Positions 59,826-64,000 of a stretch of 64,000 bases of DNA are shown here, piece after piece. How positions within the stretch are numbered: position 1 is the stretch's first letter; the number at the start of each line of letters is the position of its first letter. Under the pieces are notes generated by a model that was given only the letters and a program-made list of their open reading frames with translations, was not told the origin of the DNA and did not search any database. A program made the position numbers and the translations under genes. This DNA is from Chionis minor (Eukaryota; Chordata; Aves; Charadriiformes; Chionididae), in the NCBI GenBank assembly GCA_013398295.1, contig VZSF01000040.1:61949-125948 (forward strand). The letters run 5' to 3'.

Positions 59826-62800
59826 CTGTAAAGCTGAAGTCTTCACCTGTTCTTTGCACTAGATTTTGGAGGTGGCAGAGTGTGGGTTCCTGCAGGCAAG
59901 AGGTACTTCTTGAAGCACCCAAAGGCAGGACTGTCACTCCTGACAAAATGAGCTCTTCCGTCCCCTCAGACCAAATCTTCACCATCATCACAACAAAGGC
60001 AAAGCTCAACTTCTGTAAATTTGGTTATTAACAGGTGCAATAACAGCAGAGAAAAGTTGTGGAAAGCTTATTTTTGATGAGCAATTAACTACACTTCAGG
60101 CTTGTTTTCACCGATTTCATTTCAGTCCATGTACTGGAGTACCTAAAGCTGTTTGTTACTCCCCTGCCAAGTAAAGAGTGCAAGACAAAACCAGCTTGTC
60201 ACTCTGGGGAGCTTTTTGCACTGCAAAGATGAGAGATGGGGTGGGTGTAGTCTCATCTCCAGCCTCCTGGAATATTCTGGTGACTCATCAGCCAGGATTT
60301 ACTCCCTTCCTCTTTCTTTGCTTACAGTATAACAACAGGAAATAAGCCCAGGCTGCTGCTTTCAGACACCAGTTTTATTTAAATGCTGTGACACTCAGTA
60401 CAGAATAAATACCTCTCCAGAGCTGGAGTTCAGGTGAGCTCAGTAACAGAGACATGAGGGTAAAAGAGCTGATAAAGACCTTTTCCAGTCAAATTGCAAC
60501 TGGATAGGCTCAGCTCGGTTACCTCTGCTGCAGCTCCCAGAAGGGAGAAACAAGCCCCAACTGACTGGGTAAGGGCAGAGGCTCCTCTTGCTTCTGACCA
60601 GGCTTCCAAACAAGTTGCACCATGTCCATTTATAACACACTCTAGGGAAGGTTCCTGCTCTGTTTGGAAGGGCTGTGCAGCTCCGTGCAGCAGAGTCACA
60701 GCAACATCACCAGGACCTGAGAGAGGAAAAGCATCTATTAGCACTTGCACTCAGAAGAAAAGCCACGTGTACTCTGTTCACGCTTGGCAGAGCAAGTCTG
60801 CTGCTAGTCTGAAGCGATTTGATTTCAGGACACAGTGCTGGTATAAAAGCAGTAACACAGGGAACATGTGCTCACAGCCCTTATGAAAATGGTAAAGCAT
60901 GATTTCCAATGGCAGCTTCTCAAGTATCATTTTCAGTATCCTGTAACTATTCACAGTGCCAACAGCATTCCCACCCTGGACTTCTCCCTCACCTAGCAGT
61001 TCTAGGATTATCCACTCCCAAGACTTCCACGCAGCTCTAGGAACCTGTCGTACTGCCAAGGGAGAAGGAAGCAGCAGTTAAGTGACACAACTGCATCAAC
61101 CTGCTGTTCTCCAACTTCACACACTGTAAGACTCAACTGGTTTCAGAATGGAACTGAGCAGCCTCTTCCCTATGTCAGCATCTCAACACAAACATCCTGC
61201 TCCGCTCCCAGGGGCCTCACACCATGGGGTGTATCTCCTCACAAATAGACCATAGCACACACCAGGTGTCCACGGCATCCTGCAGAGGATTTCAATATGC
61301 GGTCACCGCGTTAAGAGCTGCTGGGTTTTCAGCCACGCAAACCCTCTTTGAAGTGACCTTGAATTTCTCCTTAGTACCAGCAATTCTGCTGAGCATCCTT
61401 ACCTTCAGACCCGCCTTGGTGGCCCTCAGGTGGCACTTCTCAACCCTCTGACATGCAGCGCCTCAGCAGCAGACGCCCTGGGTTAAAGAGATTTGGGTAA
61501 TATCAGTAAGAGCTACAGTGAACTTGAGCTGGATGTAAACTGCATGGAGCAGCCTTTTGTCTCCCCTTCTTGCTCCTGTGTGTGACAACTGTCCTCTCAG
61601 CAGCAGCTTCTGGAGTCCAACTTACAAAAGTTCTAGCTAGAAGTTTTGCTCCTCTGCAGATCAAGTGTGGAGATGCCCCAGGATACAGCTGTGCACCTAC
61701 ACCCCCGCAGGAACTTGCTTTCGTCTCAGCAGCAGCAGGAGGGAGCACCATGTCTGTGACCTGCACTAAAGCTTTATTCCCAGCAGACTTTGCGCCACGT
61801 CACATGGCAATTCCAGAGTCTGGTGGACTTGCTTTGCGGTCATGTCCACAGCTCACCAGAAACCACAACATCCCAGCAGCCTTGGTAATGACCAGGTAAC
61901 TCTCCTCTCACTGCTGTTACACCAGCTTACAACCAACCTGGGACTTCACTCAGTATTCACCTTTCCCATCCTTGTCAGGACCAACCAGTCACACCAAGTC
62001 TAAAAAAATCTGCTAAAAACTCTTGAGTACGGAGAAATTCCTCCCAACCAGCAGCAGCCTAATGCAGAAACTAGTCCTACCAACCACTGCACAGCTGTGA
62101 TGTCCATTTCAAGTACCAGCACACACACGAGAGTGACTCACAGAAAAGCACCCTGCTCATGTCCTGTGGGGTGACCACGGCCTGGCCACCTCTGCTACCA
62201 GACCACCATCCCAGCGCTTGGCTACACCACTTCCTGAAGCTTCAGGGTTCCGGGGTCACACCAAGTTCACACACAAACTTCCATAATGTTGAGCAAAACC
62301 TTCTGAAATGACAAATAACTCTATGTTTACCTGTCAAAGAGGTCATTTTCCACAGCTCATCCTTTTAACACAGCAAAATTCACATTGTTCTGTATCCTAA
62401 AGCACCTGTTTAAAAAACACACCACCACAAGAAACTGAATATACTTGCCAGGTTCCAGAGGCCAGTATCCACTTCTCACAGGAAAGTACAAAGTACACTC
62501 ACGTCCCCAAAGAGTACAAAGACTGTACCAGCAAAAATACCAGGTTTCACAGACACAGCAGAATGAAAACCAACGATGCCAAACGCTGAACTACTGTAGC
62601 ACTGGTTTTTGAACATCCCACCAGGAGAAGGCTGCTGGGTGCAGATACCATACAGTGCAAGAGCTGCAGTAGCTCTTCATCCACAACTGCTCTTTTTAAC
62701 ATTCAAGCTTTTTGTGTGCACCAGTTTGTGTCTAGCGGTAAGCTACACTGATGCGCTCTTCATTTCACAAAAGCTGCCATGCAACTAAAGAGGGAAGAGA

Positions 62801-63982
62801 CTCCACAGATTTCATCCAATAGCAGCAAAGAATTCTTTGGAATTTTAATATTCCCACCTTGGAAGGATTTATACTTCTTCCAGAGTATGTTGCTTGTTCT
62901 ACTTTAAACCCTGCATTCTATCAAACAGAAGCCAGGAATTTTAACGGTATAGTAGTAAACTGCCTGAGCTGCTCAGAAATTAACTCTTTAAAGCCTAAAA
63001 AGATAAAACCCCAATTTGCTGTTCAGTATGAAACTATGAAGCAGCTCTTGACACAGAAGAAAACCGCAACATGCTTATAAAGTTACTTTAGGGAAGAAGA
63101 CACAGTGCTGTCTGAACTTGTAGCCACCAAAACAACAAATAGAATCACTCCTTGGTGGTCAAAGGAGGAACAGACTGCGAAAACCATCCAGGAAACAAAC
63201 TACAAGAAATAACATTAGAAATCAGGTACCTACAGACAAAAGTGGCTGAAGAGCAAGTTCAGCCCACGCAATTCAACACGTTGGTTACACTTGGAAGTCC
63301 CAGAACACACTGTATTTTGACTCTGACCAAGCTCTTCCACTCAAGCCACTTTTTGGTTTGTACCAAAAGCGTGAGGCAGTACCTGAAGGAGAACACAGGG
63401 CGTTATGACAGCTCCTAGAATGCTACATCTGCACAGTTTGTCTTGCAGTTTTATCCCACAGAGCTAACAGGTAGTTCAATGGGTAAAGCGAAACCACAAG
63501 TTTATTCTGTGAGGCGTTTCCAACGACACGAACCTACAGAGGAGATCCTATCGGGATAGACCTCAACATTCCGGATACTATAATATCGAGAACACAAGAA
63601 ATAAAAATCAAGCAGACCGGAAAGGTATCTCTCAGATCCTACAAAGTGTCTTTTTAACTGGTTTCAAGACATTTGGGGGCAGGAGGAAGGTAAACAATAC
63701 GCTAATGTTTGGGGAAGATGAAATAACTCCTTCCTATTACCAACAATTTTAATGTTAAACGTTAGCGTTACCTGACAGGCAAACAACAAAGGGAATTAAC
63801 AATAAAACTGTACTCCCACAGGATCCTCCTTGTAACTTTCCTGCTCAGCACAACTTGTAGAAGTAAACCTACCAGTTTAGGCAGTTAAGCTGATCACCTC
63901 CTTTTTGACTGAGAAATCTGCATGACTGTTCTTTGGACAAATCAAAGTTAAACTAAATTCTTCACGTAATAGAGTGAATACT
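59826..63982. other. downstream region, possibly the 3' part of a minus-strand snoRNA host gene
   Basis: No coding sequence recognised on either strand; I looked for TAF1D protein motifs and found none. It is less AT-rich than the upstream intergenic DNA. From mammalian synteny this should be the TAF1D snoRNA-host locus, but apart from the paired hairpins at 60,522-60,670 I could not define any snoRNA by hand. An early TAF1D exon or 3' UTR may be here and unrecognised because that protein evolves fast. Confidence 0.4.
60522..60670 (-). ncRNA. weak H/ACA snoRNA candidate (two hairpins and hinge)
   Basis: On the minus strand a hairpin closed by CTTCCAAACA/TGTTTGGAAG (60,670-60,603) is followed by a 21-base linker containing AGAGGA, which fits the H-box pattern ANANNA. 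A second hairpin closed by CCTCTGC/GCAGAGG (60,581-60,522) follows. The bases after the second stem are TAACCG, not a canonical ACA, which counts against it. Confidence 0.2.
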
Positions 63983-64000
63983 TGTCCTGGTTCCGGCAGG
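63983..64000 (+). mobile_element. start of a second ERVL-type LTR, cut by the window end
   Basis: The last 18 bases (TGTCCTGGTTCCGGCAGG) are identical to the first 18 of the LTR at 22,560. Only the 5' tip is visible, so solo LTR or provirus cannot be told. Confidence 0.8.

Noticed and set aside
59965..60000. Minus-strand GTGATGA followed by CTGA, possible C/D snoRNA
   Set aside because: Only 14 bases separate the boxes, no second D box or terminal stem was found, and no rRNA-like guide could be recognised.
59821..60009. 62-codon minus-strand frame ending at an AATAAA, possible last exon of TAF1D
   Set aside because: No resemblance to the TAF1D C-terminus as I know it; kept only as context for the minus-strand poly(A) signal.

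Overview
The window is vertebrate, almost certainly bird, genomic DNA. Evidence: GT-AG introns through one long gene, a CpG-island promoter, several CR1 LINE 3' ends finishing in the ATTCTATG-type short repeats typical of birds and reptiles, and an avian ERVL-type solo LTR with a 5-bp target duplication. The species cannot be named from sequence alone. Nothing prokaryotic is present (no operons, no CRISPR).

Layout. About 1-13,250 is AT-rich DNA in which I recognise no exon; it holds one CR1 tail (1,829-2,306) and a weak tRNA-like SINE candidate. A CpG island at about 13,250-14,300 carries CCAAT, GC-box and NRF1-type motifs and looks like the TATA-less promoter of the main gene. From 16,066 to 59,560 on the + strand runs CEP295 (KIAA1731, the vertebrate counterpart of fly Ana1), a centriolar scaffold protein. 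I reconstruct 30 coding exons, about 2,036 codons. All but one are joined by canonical sites with matching phases. The N-terminal block ([18 protein letters not shown]) and the C-terminal ALMS-type motif are both intact. The uncertain piece is coding exon 17 (from 39,040), whose 3' border I cannot fix. Introns hold CR1 copies of different ages, one solo LTR (22,560-22,912), and a 1.5-kb C-rich insert with degenerate internal repeats (about 27,235-28,760).

The intron between coding exons 19 and 20 contains SCARNA9 (about 46,898-47,200), a two-domain C/D scaRNA. Its two guides are complementary to U2 snRNA and place methylation at G19 and A30; a long GU-repeat lies between the domains. Human SCARNA9 also sits in a CEP295 intron, so host gene and RNA are syntenic.

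The CEP295 poly(A) signal is at 59,771. Just beyond it lie AATAAA signals on the opposite strand (59,781; 59,820; 60,374), as expected for a convergent minus-strand neighbour. In mammals that neighbour is TAF1D, a snoRNA host; I could not recognise TAF1D coding sequence here, but one minus-strand double hairpin (60,522-60,670) is a weak H/ACA candidate. The last 18 bases begin a second LTR of the same family as the one at 22,560.

I found no convincing undescribed system. The points most worth checking are the SCARNA9 assignment, the unresolved exon at 39,040, a dual-frame region at the start of coding exon 27, a possible stop-containing alternative exon at 20,571, and the unclassified insert in intron 7.
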